A model generated the notes under the pieces. That model was not told where the DNA came from. It worked only from the letters and a program-made list of their open reading frames with translations, and did no database searches. Of a stretch of 64,000 nucleotides of DNA, positions 33,831 through 42,562 are shown one piece after another (position 1 is the stretch's first letter; every line of letters begins with the position of its first letter). This DNA is from Brenneria corticis (GTDB taxonomy: Bacteria; Pseudomonadota; Gammaproteobacteria; Enterobacterales; Enterobacteriaceae): assembly GCF_003115855.1 (NCBI RefSeq), contig NZ_KZ819074.1, positions 265,594 through 329,593 on the forward strand, in the 5' to 3' direction. The translations under genes were made by a program, and so were the position numbers.

Positions 33831-35363
33831 ATGATGACTCAGCAACGGAATTCCCTGCGGCAACAGCATGTCGCCGCCTTTGGCTCTCAGGCAGACCAAC
33901 CACTGAAAACCTTTCAGGAGAGTGACAAAAACGCATATCGGGCACAAAGGCGCCATGATAGAAAATTGTGCGACGAATTAAATGATGCCATTCGGCGTTC
34001 CGGTTTACGCGATGGTATGACAGTCTCATTTCATCACGCGTTTCGCGGCGGCGATCTGACGCTCAATCAGGTGATGTCCGGCATCGCGCAAATGGGTTTC
34101 AAAAACCTCACGCTGGCCTCCAGTTCGCTGAATGATTGCCATGCGCCGTTAATTGAACATATTCGCAACGGCGTAGTGAGCAAAATCTATACCTCCGGCC
34201 TGCGTGGGGCGCTGGCAGAGCAGATCTCCCGCGGGCTGTTGGCCGAACCGGTACAGATTCATTCCCATGGCGGGCGGGTGCATTTAATCAATAGCGGCGA
34301 ATTGCACATTGATGTCGCTTTCCTCGGCGTCCCCGCCTGTGACAGCGAGGGGAATGCCAACGGCTATACGGGCAGGGCCTGCTGCGGCTCACTCGGTTAT
34401 GCCCAGGCCGATGCGGAAAACGCCGACTGCGTGGTACTGCTCACCGAACAGATTCTGCCCTACCCCCATAACCCGGCGAGCATTATGCAGGATCAGGTCG
34501 ATCTGATCGTACAAATCGACCAGGTCGGGGATCCCGACAAGATTGGCGCAGATGCGACCAGAATGACCTCCAATCCCCGTGAGTTACTCATTGCCCGCTC
34601 GGCGGCCGACGTGATCGTCAACTCGGGCTATTTCAACGCCGGATTTTCACTACAAACCGGTACCGGCGGCGCATCACTGGCCGTTACCCGTTTTCTGGAA
34701 GATAAAATGCGCCGCCGCAATGTTCACGCCGGTTTCGCGCTGGGCGGCATTACCTCCACAATCGTTGATCTGCATGAGAAAGGATTGATTAAAAAACTTC
34801 TTGATGTGCAGAGTTTTGATCGCTTTGCCGCCGAATCATTGGCGCATAACCCCAACCATATCGAGATCAGCGTCAACCAATACGCCAACTGGGGTTCCAA
34901 GGGGGCGGCAGTGGATCGGCTCGATATTGTGGTCCTCAGCGCTCTGGAGGTGGATACCCAGTTCAACGTCAACGTATTGACCGGCTCTGACGGCGTACTG
35001 CGCGGCGCATCCGGCGGTCATTGCGATACCGCGATCGCCGCAGCCTTATCGATCATTGTCGCACCGCTGGTACGCGGCCGTATCCCTACGCTGGTTGATC
35101 AGGTTCTCACCTGCGTCACGCCGGGATCCAGCATCGATATCCTGGTTACCGATCACGGTATCGCCGTCAATCCGGCGCGTGCGGAACTCGCCGAACGTCT
35201 TATCCAGGCCGGGTTAAACGTCGTCTCCATTGACTGGCTCCACCAGCGCGCCCGCCTGCTGACCGGTCAACCTCAACCGATCGAATTTACCGACAAGATT
35301 ATCGCCGTTGTGCGGTATCGCGATGGCTCAGCGATCGATGTGGTTCATCAGGTAAAGGAATAA
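33831..35363 (+). CDS. citF: Citrate lyase alpha subunit (citrate:acetyl-ACP transferase)
   Basis: A 510-residue CoA-transferase-like subunit that exchanges acetyl-ACP for citryl-ACP. Motifs include MTVSFHHAFRGGDLT near residue 62, SGLRGALAEQISRGLL and the GGASGGHCDTAIAAALSI-type region near residue 390. It lies nine bases after citE. Confidence 0.95.
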   Translation: MMTQQRNSLRQQHVAAFGSQADQPLKTFQESDKNAYRAQRRHDRKLCDELNDAIRRSGLRDGMTVSFHHAFRGGDLTLNQVMSGIAQMGFKNLTLASSSLNDCHAPLIEHIRNGVVSKIYTSGLRGALAEQISRGLLAEPVQIHSHGGRVHLINSGELHIDVAFLGVPACDSEGNANGYTGRACCGSLGYAQADAENADCVVLLTEQILPYPHNPASIMQDQVDLIVQIDQVGDPDKIGADATRMTSNPRELLIARSAADVIVNSGYFNAGFSLQTGTGGASLAVTRFLEDKMRRRNVHAGFALGGITSTIVDLHEKGLIKKLLDVQSFDRFAAESLAHNPNHIEISVNQYANWGSKGAAVDRLDIVVLSALEVDTQFNVNVLTGSDGVLRGASGGHCDTAIAAALSIIVAPLVRGRIPTLVDQVLTCVTPGSSIDILVTDHGIAVNPARAELAERLIQAGLNVVSIDWLHQRARLLTGQPQPIEFTDKIIAVVRYRDGSAIDVVHQVKE

Positions 35364-35366
35364 ACG

Positions 35367-36293
35367 ATGACGCCAATCACCCCTCATTTGGCCACTAGCC
35401 ATATCGTTTCTGGTACCGCTGATATCGCATCAATACTACGGGTGGAACCTTACAGCGTTCTTGCCTGGCGCGCGATGCTGACGGAAGTAAACCTGACGCC
35501 GAAACCCGGGCTGGTTGATCGCCACAATTGCGGGGCTCACAAGGATATGTCGCTGCTCGATTTTCATCGAAGCGCGTTCGCGATTCGCCAGTGGCTCCCC
35601 TATTTTCTGGAATTTGGTTTGTGCAGCGCTTCACTACCGCCAACGCAGGTTCTATCCGGTATTCGTCCGCTGGGGATGGCCTGTGAAGCACATATGCTGC
35701 GCGCTACCGCCGGAGTAAATACTCACAAGGGCACTATTTTCATCCTCGGCCTGCTGTTCACGGCGCTGGGGAGGCTATTACATCAGCAACAGCCGATAAC
35801 GCCGGAGCGGCTATGCCGGACCGTTGCCTCATTTTGTCCGGGGTTGGTGGCGCGTGAACTGGAAACCCGCAATTTACCGCAAACGGCAGGAGAACGGCTG
35901 TTCCGGCAACTGGGGTTAACCGGCGCGCGCGGTGCAGCCGAAGCGGGCTACCCACTCGTTATCCGCTTGGCGCTGCCCCACTACCGTCTCCGTCTGCAAC
36001 AGGGAACCGATCCCGAGTTGGCGCTGCTCGATACCCTGATATTGCTTATCGCCCACAATGACGACACCAATATCGCATCACGCGGCGGGCAATCCTCACT
36101 GCGGTGGATACAGCAACAGGCCGCCGCGATTCAATCCCAAGGCGGCATCCGCCAGCATTCCGATCTCAAGAAGATCCATCAATTCGACACTGCATGCATC
36201 CAACGCAACCTCAGTCCCGGCGGCAGTGCCGACCTGCTGATCGCAACCTGGTTTCTGGCACAACTCACTACGCCGGCAAACCTATTCCTCTAA
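35367..36293 (+). CDS. citG: Triphosphoribosyl-dephospho-CoA synthase
   Basis: A 308-residue enzyme that makes the precursor of the citrate lyase prosthetic group from ATP and dephospho-CoA. The family motifs TPKPGLVDRHNCGAHKDMSL, GVNTHKGTIFILGLL and LIAHNDDTNIASRGG are all present. It starts three bases after citF. The CitX transferase gene that normally lies between citF and citG in E. coli is missing, and this protein is too short to be a CitXG fusion. Confidence 0.94.
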   Translation: MTPITPHLATSHIVSGTADIASILRVEPYSVLAWRAMLTEVNLTPKPGLVDRHNCGAHKDMSLLDFHRSAFAIRQWLPYFLEFGLCSASLPPTQVLSGIRPLGMACEAHMLRATAGVNTHKGTIFILGLLFTALGRLLHQQQPITPERLCRTVASFCPGLVARELETRNLPQTAGERLFRQLGLTGARGAAEAGYPLVIRLALPHYRLRLQQGTDPELALLDTLILLIAHNDDTNIASRGGQSSLRWIQQQAAAIQSQGGIRQHSDLKKIHQFDTACIQRNLSPGGSADLLIATWFLAQLTTPANLFL

Positions 36294-36305
36294 AGGAACT
36301 TTATT

Positions 36306-37745
36306 ATGGATATGCCAAAAAAGCGGTTGTATAAAATAGCGGCCGTAGTCGTTTTTCCGCTTATAACACTGTGTTTCCCCTATCCGGAGGGGCTCACCGA
36401 GCTATCCTGGATTCTGGCCGGCATTTATCTGGGAGCCATTGCCGGCCTGGTGCTAAAACCCTTTCCTGAACCGGTCATTCTGCTGATTGCCATCGCCACG
36501 TCCATGGTGGTGGTCGATAACCTGGGCGGCGATACGGTCAAAATGTCAGCGGTACTGAGTGGCTACGCTTCCGGCACCACCTGGCTGGTTTTTTCGGCCT
36601 TCACGCTCAGCGCCGCCTTTGTCATCACCGGGTTGGGCAAGCGTATAGCCTATCTGTTGATTGGCAAAATAGGGAATACCTCACTGGGATTGGGCTATGT
36701 CACCGTTTTTCTCGATCTGATTCTGTCACCGGCCACCCCGTCAAACACCGCCCGCGCCGGAGGTATTGTCCTGCCAATCATCAACAGCGTGGCGGTCGCT
36801 CTGGAATCGGAACCGGAGACATCGCCGCGCCGTATCGGCCACTACCTGATGATGAATGTCTATATGGTGACCAAGACCACCAGCTACCTGTTCTTTACCG
36901 CCATGGCGGCCAATATTCTCGCCCTCCAGTTGGTGCAGGATATTATGCATATCCAACTGAGCTGGGGGGGCTGGGCGCTGGCATCGCTGGTGCCGGGAAT
37001 GACCATGCTGTTACTGATCCCTTTCATTATCTATAAAATGTATCCCCCTGAATTGAAAAAAATCGATAACAAACCCATTGCCGCCGCCGGGTTACAGGAG
37101 CTCGGGCCGATGAAGCTATCCGAGAAAATGTTGCTGTCACTATTTGTATTCGCGCTGTTGGGATGGATTTTTGGCGGACATATTGGTCTGAACGCCGCGA
37201 CGGTCGCCATCATCGTCATGGGGCTGATGTTGATCTTGGGGATTGTCACCTGGGATGACGTCATCAAAAACAAAGGCGGCTGGAATACGTTAATCTGGTT
37301 TGGCGGCATTATCAGCCTCAGTTCTTTACTGTCTAAAACCGGCTTCTTCGCCTGGCTTGCCGCCGTGTTGCAAAACAATCTGTTTTTTGGCGATCACGGC
37401 AATATCGCGCTGCTGGTAATCATTTTCCTCAGTATCATCGTGCGTTATTTCTTCGCGTCCGGCAGTGCTTATGTGGTCGCCATGGTTCCCGTGTTCGCCA
37501 TGCTGGCGAACGTCTCCGGCGCGCCAATCATGCTCACCGCGCTGGCGCTGCTGTTCGCAAACTCCTACGGCGGCTGCGTCACCCACTATGGCGGGGCGGC
37601 AGGCCCGGTGATTTTTGGCCTGGGATACAACGACGTCAAATCCTGGTGGATTGTCGGGCTGGTCATCACATTGCTGACCTATCTGGTGCAGATGACGCTT
37701 GGCATCTGGTGGTGGAGTCAGCTCATCGACATGAATTGGTTATGA
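36306..37745 (+). CDS. citT: Citrate/dicarboxylate antiporter, CitT type
   Basis: A 479-residue inner-membrane carrier of the divalent anion:Na+ symporter (DASS/CitT) family with a dozen or so hydrophobic segments. The SPATPSNTARAGGIVLPI motif near residue 145 and FASGSAYVVAMVPVF near 385 are the SNT-type anion sites. It probably exchanges citrate for succinate during fermentation. AAAGGAACTTTATT precedes the ATG; it is the last cit gene. Tartrate or other dicarboxylates are possible alternatives. Confidence 0.92.
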   Translation: MDMPKKRLYKIAAVVVFPLITLCFPYPEGLTELSWILAGIYLGAIAGLVLKPFPEPVILLIAIATSMVVVDNLGGDTVKMSAVLSGYASGTTWLVFSAFTLSAAFVITGLGKRIAYLLIGKIGNTSLGLGYVTVFLDLILSPATPSNTARAGGIVLPIINSVAVALESEPETSPRRIGHYLMMNVYMVTKTTSYLFFTAMAANILALQLVQDIMHIQLSWGGWALASLVPGMTMLLLIPFIIYKMYPPELKKIDNKPIAAAGLQELGPMKLSEKMLLSLFVFALLGWIFGGHIGLNAATVAIIVMGLMLILGIVTWDDVIKNKGGWNTLIWFGGIISLSSLLSKTGFFAWLAAVLQNNLFFGDHGNIALLVIIFLSIIVRYFFASGSAYVVAMVPVFAMLANVSGAPIMLTALALLFANSYGGCVTHYGGAAGPVIFGLGYNDVKSWWIVGLVITLLTYLVQMTLGIWWWSQLIDMNWL

Positions 37746-37778
37746 CGACTCACCTGTGGGAGTAACGAATGCATTGCA

Positions 37779-37800
37779 TGGCGGGAAAGACCGCCCGCCA
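37779..37800. repeat. REP-like GC palindrome, copy 2
   Basis: TGGCGGG and CCCGCCA arms around an eight-base spacer, between the convergent citT and dgkA. It is similar to 12501-12521 and may act as a bidirectional terminator. Confidence 0.5.
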
Positions 37801-37820
37801 TCGCAAAAATAAAACGTCAA

Positions 37821-38186
37821 TCAAACATAATGCTCAAACAGGATGCTGCCCCACACCACCGCGGCCAACAGAATGGCGACCAGCACCGCGGCCGAGCCCA
37901 TGTCCTTTGCCCGGCCGGATAGCTCATGACGCTCAAGGCCGATACGATCGACCACCGCTTCAATCGCGCTGTTAGCCAGCTCAACGATCACGATCAATAC
38001 CACCGAGCCGATAAGCAGCAGTTTCTCAACCAGGGTAACCGGCAGCAGACAGGCGACGATCGTCCCGACAACCGTCAGCCAGGTTTCCTGACGGAACGCC
38101 GCCTCATGTCGCCATGCCTGCTTCAATCCCTGCAGGGAATAGCCGGCTGCCTTGATTATCCGGGTCATCCCCGTTGCCTTATTCAT
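37821..38186 (-). CDS. dgkA: Diacylglycerol kinase
   Basis: A 121-residue trimeric inner-membrane enzyme that phosphorylates diacylglycerol and recycles lipid from osmoregulated glucan synthesis. Three membrane segments are visible. The catalytic signature ELANSAIEAVVDRI with the acidic residues and RAKDMGSAAV follow the E. coli protein closely. It is divergent from plsB. Confidence 0.96.
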   Translation of the reverse strand: MNKATGMTRIIKAAGYSLQGLKQAWRHEAAFRQETWLTVVGTIVACLLPVTLVEKLLLIGSVVLIVIVELANSAIEAVVDRIGLERHELSGRAKDMGSAAVLVAILLAAVVWGSILFEHYV

Positions 38187-38322
38187 TCCTTCTCCGATTA
38201 TTTAATTATTTATCAACGATCGGCCGCATTTTAACGCGCAACCGTTGTCTCATCACAACAGATCTCCAGCGCAGTTTCTGGTATCCTTGCGACGCATTGC
38301 TAACAAGAGGCTTCAAGTTGTT

Positions 38323-40800
38323 ATGTCAGGTTGGCGTAAAATTTACTATAACTTACTGAATTTCCCACTCAAACTGTTAGTGAAAAGTAAGGTCATACCC
38401 ACAGACCCCGTGGCTGAACTGGGGTTGGATCCCTCGCGCCCGGTTCTCTATGTGTTGCCTTACAATTCGCAGGCGGATTTACTGACGCTAAAGGCGAAAT
38501 GTCAGGCGTTAGGTCTGCCGGATCCGCTACAACCGGTGGATATCGGCGGCGTGCGGCTACCCAGCCATGTTTTCATTAATGACGGGCCGCGGGTTTTCCG
38601 CTACTACGTTCCGAAACAGAAATCGGTAAAACTGTTTCACGACTATCTGGACCTGCACCAGAGCAATCCCGAACTGGACGTGCAGATGGTGCCGGTATCG
38701 GTGATGTTCGGCCGCTCTCCCGGCCGCGAAGGGCAGAGTCCGGCGACGCCGCATTTGCGGCTGCTTAACGGTATCGAGAAATTCTTCGCCGTACTGTGGC
38801 TGGGGCGGGACAGTTTTGTCCGTTTCTCCAGTCCGGTGTCATTGCGCTATATGGCGACCGAGCACGGCACGGATAAAACCATTGCCCACAAGCTCGCCCG
38901 CGTCGCCCGCATGCACTTCTCACGCCAGCGTCTGGCCGCGGTGGGCCCGCGCCTTCCGGTGCGTCAGGAACTGTTTAATAAGCTGCTTAACTCCAAAGCG
39001 ATCAAAAAAGCCATTGATGACGAGGCGCGCAGCAAGAAGCTATCCCACGAGCGGGCGCAGCAAAACGCCATTGCCCTGCTGGAAGAGATCGCCGCCGACT
39101 TTTCCTATGAAGCCGTGCGTTTATCGGATCGCGTATTAAGCTGGACCTGGAACCGCCTCTATCAGGGTATTAACGTCCATAACGCCGAACGCGTGCGCCA
39201 ACTGGCGCAGGACGGGCATGAAATCGTTTATGTGCCCTGCCACCGCAGCCATATGGATTATCTGCTGCTTTCCTACGTGCTCTATCATCAGGGGCTGGTT
39301 CCGCCGCACATCGCCGCGGGGATCAATCTCAATTTCTGGCCTGCCGGTCCGATCTTCCGCAAGCTGGGAGCCTTCTTTATTCGCCGCACGTTCAAAGGCA
39401 ATAAGCTGTACTCCACCATTTTCCGCGAATATCTGGGCGAGCTGTTTGCCCGCGGCTACTCCGTCGAATATTTCGTCGAAGGCGGACGCTCGCGCACCGG
39501 ACGGCTGCTGGAACCGAAAACCGGTACGCTGGCCATGACCATCCAGGCCATGCTGCGCGGCGGCACGCGCCCCATTACGCTGGTGCCCATTTATGTGGGC
39601 TATGAGCATGTTATGGAAGTCGGCACCTATGCGAAAGAGCTGCGCGGCGCGACGAAAGAGAAAGAAGGCTTTATGCAGATGGTGCGCGGCCTGCGTAAGC
39701 TGCGTAACCTCGGACTGGGCTATGTGAACTTCGGCGATCCGCTGCCGTTGACCGCCTATCTGAATCAGCACGTGCCGCAATGGCGCGATGCCATCGACCC
39801 GATTGAAGCCCAGCGCCCAAGCTGGTTATCGCCGACGGTGCAGGATATCGCGATGGATATCATGGTGCGCATCAACAACGCCGCCGCCGCCAATGCCATG
39901 AACCTCTGTTCAACGGCGCTACTGGCGTCTCGCCAGCGCTCCCTTACCCGCGAGCAAATGCACGAACAGCTGGACTGCTATCTGCAACTGCTGCGCAACG
40001 TTCCTTACCATAAAGACATCACCGTACCGAAAAAGACGCCGGATGCCTTGCTGGAACACGCGTTGAGCATGGATAAATTTGAAGTCGAGAAAGACAATAT
40101 CGGCGACATCATTATTCTGCCGCGGGAACAGGCGGTGCTGATGACCTATTACCGCAATAATATTCAGCATCTGCTGATCCTGCCTTCGCTTATCGCCAGT
40201 ATGGCGATCCACCATCGCCGCATTACCCTGAGCGAACTGATCCGCCAGATTACGCTGGTTTATCCCCTGCTTCAGGCGGAGCTGTTCCTGCATTACAGCC
40301 AGGAAGCGCTGCCGGAGGTGTTGTCCGCTCTGACGGCGGAACTGACGCGGCAACAGCTGCTGAACGCCAAAGAGGACGAGTTGCTTATCAACCCCGCGCG
40401 CATCCGTACGCTACAGCTGTTAGCGGCCGGGGTGCGTGAAACCTTGCAGCGCTATGCCATTACGCTGTCATTGCTGGGAGCCAATCCGGGCATCAATCGC
40501 GGAGCGCTGGAAAAAGAGAGCCGCAATATGGCGCAGCGGCTGTCGGTTCTGCACGGCATCAACGCGCCTGAGTTTTTCGACAAAGCGGTGTTTTCCACCC
40601 TGGTCGCCACCTTGCGCAGCGAAGGCTACATCACGGACAGCAGCGAGGCGGCTCAGCGGGATATTCTGGAGATCTACAATATCCTGGGCGATTTAATCAC
40701 CCCGGAAGTCAGGTTGACCATCGAGAGCGCCAGTTCGCCGACGCTGGCGCTGGCCGATAGCGAAAAGCCGACAAGCGAAGAGCGTTCTCCCGCGGCGTAA
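38323..40800 (+). CDS. plsB: Glycerol-3-phosphate 1-O-acyltransferase
   Basis: An 825-residue inner-membrane-associated enzyme that makes lysophosphatidate, the first step of phospholipid synthesis. Acyltransferase block I is PCHRSHMDYLLLSY (HX4D), block II is GAFFIRRTFKGN, block III is EYFVEGGRSRTGRLL and block IV is ITLVPIYVGYE. The start at 38323 gives MSGWRKIYYNLL, the family N-terminus; upstream frame extension to 38245 is not supported. Confidence 0.97.
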   Translation: MSGWRKIYYNLLNFPLKLLVKSKVIPTDPVAELGLDPSRPVLYVLPYNSQADLLTLKAKCQALGLPDPLQPVDIGGVRLPSHVFINDGPRVFRYYVPKQKSVKLFHDYLDLHQSNPELDVQMVPVSVMFGRSPGREGQSPATPHLRLLNGIEKFFAVLWLGRDSFVRFSSPVSLRYMATEHGTDKTIAHKLARVARMHFSRQRLAAVGPRLPVRQELFNKLLNSKAIKKAIDDEARSKKLSHERAQQNAIALLEEIAADFSYEAVRLSDRVLSWTWNRLYQGINVHNAERVRQLAQDGHEIVYVPCHRSHMDYLLLSYVLYHQGLVPPHIAAGINLNFWPAGPIFRKLGAFFIRRTFKGNKLYSTIFREYLGELFARGYSVEYFVEGGRSRTGRLLEPKTGTLAMTIQAMLRGGTRPITLVPIYVGYEHVMEVGTYAKELRGATKEKEGFMQMVRGLRKLRNLGLGYVNFGDPLPLTAYLNQHVPQWRDAIDPIEAQRPSWLSPTVQDIAMDIMVRINNAAAANAMNLCSTALLASRQRSLTREQMHEQLDCYLQLLRNVPYHKDITVPKKTPDALLEHALSMDKFEVEKDNIGDIIILPREQAVLMTYYRNNIQHLLILPSLIASMAIHHRRITLSELIRQITLVYPLLQAELFLHYSQEALPEVLSALTAELTRQQLLNAKEDELLINPARIRTLQLLAAGVRETLQRYAITLSLLGANPGINRGALEKESRNMAQRLSVLHGINAPEFFDKAVFSTLVATLRSEGYITDSSEAAQRDILEIYNILGDLITPEVRLTIESASSPTLALADSEKPTSEERSPAA

Positions 40801-40807
40801 TGCCTAA

Positions 40808-40839
40808 AAAGAAAGGCGGCGCTTTCGCCGCCTTTCTTT
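40808..40839. terminator. Bidirectional terminator plsB/ubiA
   Basis: Fourteen-base perfect arms (AAAGAAAGGCGGCG and its inverse) around CTTT, with A and T runs built into the stem, between the convergent plsB and ubiA. Confidence 0.9.
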
Positions 40840-40843
40840 CCAT

Positions 40844-41707
40844 TTACAGACCGCACAACACGCCGACAAACAGCGCCATGCCAACATAGTTATTATTTTT
40901 GAAGGCCCGGAAACAGGCGTCCCGCTCGCGTCCGGCAATCAGCTTCTGCTGGTAAACAAACAGCGCGGCGGCGACCAGCAGCGCCAGATAGAATACCGGC
41001 CCCAGCGCCTCCATATACCCCAACGCCGCCAGCAGCAGCAGCATGAAGAGCTGCAGCAGACCGATAATCAAAGTGTCAAAACGGCCGAATAGGATGGCGG
41101 TGGATTTGATGCCGATCTTGAGGTCATCGTCGCGATCCACCATCGCGTACTGGGTGTCGTAAGCCACCGTCCAGCAGACATAAGCCAGAAACATCATCCA
41201 GCAGGTTGCGGGCAGGGACTCGCTCACCGCGGCGTAGGCCATCGGTATCGACCAGCCGAACGCCGCCCCCAGAACAAACTGTGGCAGGTGGCTGACGCGC
41301 TTCATAAACGGGTAGATCCACGCCAGCGCCAGCGCGGCGACGGAAAGCCAGATGGCCATCATGTTCAACGTCAGCACCAGGCTGAACGCCAGCAGCACCA
41401 GCACCACAAACAGCACCTTGGCCGACTGCTCGCTGACCATGCCGCTGGGCAGCGGGCGCGAGGCCGTGCGCTTTACGTGCCCGTCGAAATGGCGGTCGGC
41501 ATAATCATTGATGACGCAGCCCGCCGCCCGCATTAAAAAGACGCCGGCGACGAAAACCAGCAATGTCCACGGTTCAGGCGTTCCCCGCCCGGCCAGCCAT
41601 AGCGCCCATAACGTCGGCCATAGCAGCAGCAGAGAGCCTATCGGCTTATCAATACGCATCAACCGACAGTAAGCCAGCCACTTCCCCGCGGTTACACTTC
41701 TTTCCAA
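40844..41707 (-). CDS. ubiA: 4-hydroxybenzoate octaprenyltransferase
   Basis: A 287-residue inner-membrane prenyltransferase of ubiquinone synthesis. The first Asp-rich motif is NDYADRHFDGHVKRT and the second is DRDDDLKIGIKST. Eight or nine membrane segments are visible. It is downstream of ubiC with a 24-base gap, so the two form an operon. Confidence 0.96.
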   Translation of the reverse strand: MERSVTAGKWLAYCRLMRIDKPIGSLLLLWPTLWALWLAGRGTPEPWTLLVFVAGVFLMRAAGCVINDYADRHFDGHVKRTASRPLPSGMVSEQSAKVLFVVLVLLAFSLVLTLNMMAIWLSVAALALAWIYPFMKRVSHLPQFVLGAAFGWSIPMAYAAVSESLPATCWMMFLAYVCWTVAYDTQYAMVDRDDDLKIGIKSTAILFGRFDTLIIGLLQLFMLLLLAALGYMEALGPVFYLALLVAAALFVYQQKLIAGRERDACFRAFKNNNYVGMALFVGVLCGL

Positions 41708-41731
41708 CGGATTAATCTCCTAAATTGCCGG

Positions 41732-42256
41732 CTAGCCTTCACGGCTATCCGTAAAATAAAGCGGCGCCTGTGGTAAAAACAGCTCGGTCAACAACAATGG
41801 ATGACCGGAAAGACGCAAACGGGAACGGCGCGCCCATAAATCTTCGCCGCGTCCGGTATGGATATAGTCACGCGTCAGGGCATCATGCTGAAACAGGTAG
41901 CGCCCCAGCGGTACGTTGCCGATGTTCATCAGCGCGGCGCCTGCACCGTCCAGCGTTTGTTGGGGTATCAGGGTGCGGCCAAACAGCCAGGGACACCCGT
42001 CGCCATAGAGCACGACTTCACGCAGCCAATAACGCTCACTGACGGGCAGATGCGCGCGTTCGTCATGCAACGCCTGCGGAGGGATAAAACGCTCATTGCG
42101 GACGGTCACCGTCAGGCGATCGCAATAGCCGTCGAGGCGCTGCGTCATTGACGCGGTTTCCATCAGCCAGCCCTCGATATGCGCAGGCATCATTGCGGGC
42201 TGTTCGCTAAACCATTCAACAGCGCGCAGGGAAATTTGCGCATTATCGGACATCAT
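41732..42256 (-). CDS. ubiC: Chorismate pyruvate-lyase
   Basis: A 174-residue enzyme that removes pyruvate from chorismate to give 4-hydroxybenzoate, the first committed step of ubiquinone synthesis. The conserved VRNERFIPPQ and REVVLYGDGCPWLFGRTLIP stretches and the C-terminal LTELFLPQAPLY fit UbiC. Two adjacent ATGs (42256 and 42253) follow GGAGTAGGG; either could start. Confidence 0.94.
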   Translation of the reverse strand: MMSDNAQISLRAVEWFSEQPAMMPAHIEGWLMETASMTQRLDGYCDRLTVTVRNERFIPPQALHDERAHLPVSERYWLREVVLYGDGCPWLFGRTLIPQQTLDGAGAALMNIGNVPLGRYLFQHDALTRDYIHTGRGEDLWARRSRLRLSGHPLLLTELFLPQAPLYFTDSREG

Positions 42257-42453
42257 CCCTACTCCACTCAGGGTTGCTTGGTGAATAAAGTAAACGTCTC
42301 ATATTGTAGCGCAGAATAGCGCCCCGATAACACGCTCTAAACCAATTGATACCTGATACGGTAACATTTTTGCAATTATCCGCAGAGGGAAAGGCGTCAC
42401 GAAACGGCATGGCGATCGGCAAAATAATCGGAGGCTGGCGGGTAAGCAAATAG

Positions 42454-42495
42454 AAAAGGCACCGGCCGGCGATAATCAGCCGGACGGTGCCTTTT
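42454..42495 (-). terminator. Terminator of groES-groEL
   Basis: Seventeen-base arms with one mismatch (AAAAGGCACCGTCCGGC on the minus strand and its partner) around an eight-base loop, ending in TTTT. It lies 68 bases past the groEL stop. Confidence 0.85.
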
Positions 42496-42562
42496 GCGGG
42501 AGAAATGACGGTAAACCCGGTCAATCCGCCACGGAACATCAGCCCATGGCGGCGACGCGGTA

